A stretch of DNA of 54,214 bases. Source: Clostridia bacterium (lineage in GTDB: Bacteria; Bacillota; Clostridia; Christensenellales; UBA1242). The notes under the pieces were generated by a model that saw only the letters and a program-made list of their open reading frames with translations, was not told the DNA's origin and searched no databases. The translations under genes and the position numbers were made by a program. Shown in pieces: positions 52,729 to 54,214 of the stretch (the stretch's first letter is position 1; the number at the start of each line of letters is the position of its first letter). The stretch spans positions 1-54,214 of the forward strand of contig JAFQFI010000005.1 of assembly GCA_017398655.1 (NCBI GenBank), read 5' to 3'.

Positions 52729-52945
52729 AAATTTATTTTTTAAAATATTTTCAATTACACTTTTTGTTGTTAATGTTATTACAATTTTATTTTTGCTAAT
52801 TTCCTTTATTTTAGCGTTAACTAAAACAATTTTATTATCAAATTTACACCTCATTATTTTTATAATTTTACTTGCAATTAATTTAATTCATTTAACTTAT
52901 TTAATATTTATATTAATATCAAATAAAAAAAGCAAAAAAAGATAA
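52721..52945 (+). CDS. Small membrane protein with two TM helices
   Basis: A 74-residue protein overlapping the upstream gene by 8 bp, with GGGGG as ribosome site. Two hydrophobic helices (FFKIFSITLFVVNVITILFL and LHLIIFIILLAINLIHLTYL) and a basic end (NKKSKKR) predict a hairpin membrane protein. No family recognised; probably a partner of the preceding membrane protein. Confidence 0.65.
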   Translation: MNKNLFFKIFSITLFVVNVITILFLLISFILALTKTILLSNLHLIIFIILLAINLIHLTYLIFILISNKKSKKR

Positions 52946-52972
52946 AAGAGAAGAAAAATTTTCTTCTCTTTT
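52944..52972. terminator. Bidirectional terminator before the MFS gene
   Basis: AAAAGAGAAGAAA pairs with TTTCTTCTCTTTT, with A and T tracts on both sides. Confidence 0.8.
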
Positions 52973-53007
52973 TTAATTGATTTTTAAAAATATTTTTTAG
53001 TTAATAA

Positions 53008-54177
53008 TTATTTTTTTGTGTCATTAATATTATTAGTTGCATTTTGAAGTTCTTTATTGTCTATTAATATTTTTTTGCTACATACAAAAAGGCAAGCAGA
53101 AGAGCATAAGCCAACTATAAATTGTCCAATTAAATTTGGAAAAATAAAGTATGGTAAAAACATAATATCTCTAATAGCAAATATATAAACATCTCTGTAA
53201 GTCATGCCGTCAAATTCGTTATTATCTTTTTTAACTTTTTCAACAAACTTTGCAAACATTGGTACAAATAATAATGGAAAACTTATTGCTATAATGCAAC
53301 TGCAGATATACAAAATTATAGCGTTTTTAACTATTAGCATAACAATACTTCCAGTAAACAAACACAAAATACTTATTGCACAACTTAAAAAACTTAACCC
53401 TTTTTTGTTTAAGAACTTTGCAAGTAAGTTTGCTCCAATTTTACAAAGTTCTATTAAAGCCATAACAATAGCAACGGCTTCAAATGTTAAATTGTTTGTG
53501 TATAAATAAAGCGGAATTATTACATCTAAAACTGATTGAAACATAGAAAAAAACATATGATATAAATTAAATGTTTTATATGTTTTTCTATCAACTGTTG
53601 TTGGTTTTTTAGAAATTTTTATAAAGCTTTCTTTTATAAGTTTATATCCATACATAATTGGCAAAACAGAAAGTATATATAAAAAACTTCCTATAATTGC
53701 AAGAAGTAAAATGGAGTTTTCTAATGTTGAACCAAGAATATATCCACTAACTAAAATAAATATAAGTTTACCAACATTTGTTGCTATTTGAAATTTTGCA
53801 ACATTAACTTTTTTGTCTGTAAAAGTAAATAAAATATTAAGAGGTACAGAATATAAAATTTGAGCAAAACTTGCAAGCAATGCAAGAATAATACATAAAT
53901 ACCAAGTGGTAGGAAGGGTTAACACAAATTGTAAAACAATTATAGGCACAGCGTGTAATATTATTGATAATACGCCATATTTTTGTAAAAACTTTTTAAA
54001 TATTAAATTTAATACTCCACAAAAAGCGTAATAGCAAGTTAAATAAAGCATAACAAGAAACATATTTTGACTGCTTTTTAATATTATTAATGGAATAAAA
54101 GCTTTAACCATACTATCGGCAAAAGCTTTAATTAATTTATGTGTAAATATTAAATTTGTTTTATTTTTTATTTGCAT
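53008..54177 (-). CDS. MFS-like multi-span transporter
   Basis: A 389-residue hydrophobic protein with about 12 predicted transmembrane helices in two halves separated by a basic loop near residues 180-200 (KESFIKISKKPTTVDRK), the layout of major facilitator superfamily transporters. No substrate-specific motif is recognised. There is no Shine-Dalgarno sequence. Instead an extended -10 (TGTTATTAT) ends 7 nt before the ATG, so the mRNA appears leaderless, as for ktrB. Confidence 0.75.
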   Translation of the reverse strand: MQIKNKTNLIFTHKLIKAFADSMVKAFIPLIILKSSQNMFLVMLYLTCYYAFCGVLNLIFKKFLQKYGVLSIILHAVPIIVLQFVLTLPTTWYLCIILALLASFAQILYSVPLNILFTFTDKKVNVAKFQIATNVGKLIFILVSGYILGSTLENSILLLAIIGSFLYILSVLPIMYGYKLIKESFIKISKKPTTVDRKTYKTFNLYHMFFSMFQSVLDVIIPLYLYTNNLTFEAVAIVMALIELCKIGANLLAKFLNKKGLSFLSCAISILCLFTGSIVMLIVKNAIILYICSCIIAISFPLLFVPMFAKFVEKVKKDNNEFDGMTYRDVYIFAIRDIMFLPYFIFPNLIGQFIVGLCSSACLFVCSKKILIDNKELQNATNNINDTKK

Positions 54178-54184
54178 AATTTGT

Positions 54185-54213
54185 ATAATAACAAACTTAA
54201 AAAAATTTTCAAA
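54185..54213 (-). promoter_or_regulatory. MFS gene promoter, leaderless arrangement
   Basis: On the minus strand TTGAAA (54212-54207), 16 bp and TATTAT (54190-54185) with TG extension. Seven nt (ACAAATT) then the ATG. The same layout as the ktrB promoter. Confidence 0.65.
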
Positions 54214-54214
54214 A

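Overview
The window looks like the chromosome of a low-GC, anaerobic, Bacillota-type bacterium. Coding regions are very AT-rich, TGA is used as a stop (standard bacterial code), and starts are preceded by AGGAG or AAAGGAATTT Shine-Dalgarno sequences. The gene set fits this: a superoxide reductase (desulfoferrodoxin) typical of anaerobes, KtrAB potassium uptake, the Firmicutes-type class III fructose-1,6-bisphosphatase and a complete glycogen-turnover cluster. I cannot name a genus. Promoters on both host and mobile DNA share an extended -10 element (TGnTAnnAT).

Layout. 1-4.15 kb is host housekeeping: the end of a superoxide reductase gene, ktrB-ktrA, an EEP-fold hydrolase and a HAD phosphatase. 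4.18-18.17 kb is a ~14.0 kb integrated mobile element that has cut a host tRNA-Arg(CCT) gene in two through its anticodon loop. The 5' half lies at 4148-4187 and the 3' half at 18160-18203; rejoined at an 8-bp core (CTCCTAAG), their acceptor stems pair perfectly. The element carries its own complete, different tRNA-Arg(CCT) at 4313-4389, on the same strand downstream of the orphaned host tRNA promoter. It therefore appears to destroy the host tRNA and supply a replacement.

The element also encodes a tyrosine integrase with an excisionase-like partner, a small winged-helix protein beside two repeat-rich origin-like regions, and what looks like a defence cargo: a KAP-type P-loop NTPase, an operon of two restriction endonuclease-like proteins, two C5-cytosine methyltransferases and an ASCH protein, four small genes of unknown function, and a 1146-residue SF2 helicase with a C-terminal PD-(D/E)xK-like nuclease motif. 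There are no conjugation or virion genes.

18.2-37.3 kb returns to host metabolism: an iron-sulfur flavoprotein, fbp, a transglutaminase-like protein, a split chromate-transporter pair, a ferritin-like protein, a SIMPL-domain secreted protein, and the five-gene glycogen block malQ-glgB-glgA-glgP-GH13. GlgA carries an unusual Lys/Ala/Thr-rich tail at its N-terminus. 37.4-54.2 kb holds a beta-helix lipoprotein, a sugar isomerase-like protein, two flavoprotein oxidoreductases, a methyltransferase, two GNAT acetyltransferases and a zeta-toxin-like kinase with a small partner. It also holds an operon of a release-factor-like protein (GGQ kept, codon-recognition region lost), a UvrD-like helicase, a coiled-coil protein and a membrane-anchored repeat protein, and finally an MFS-like transporter. 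Most convergent gene pairs share bidirectional terminators.

The most novel-looking parts are the tRNA-swap architecture of the element, the helicase-nuclease, the iteron-like region at 8.8-9.05 kb, the decoding-deficient release-factor relative, and two genes (ktrB and the MFS gene) that appear to be expressed as leaderless mRNAs from near-identical promoter-start modules. All assignments come from reading motifs; no database search was run.
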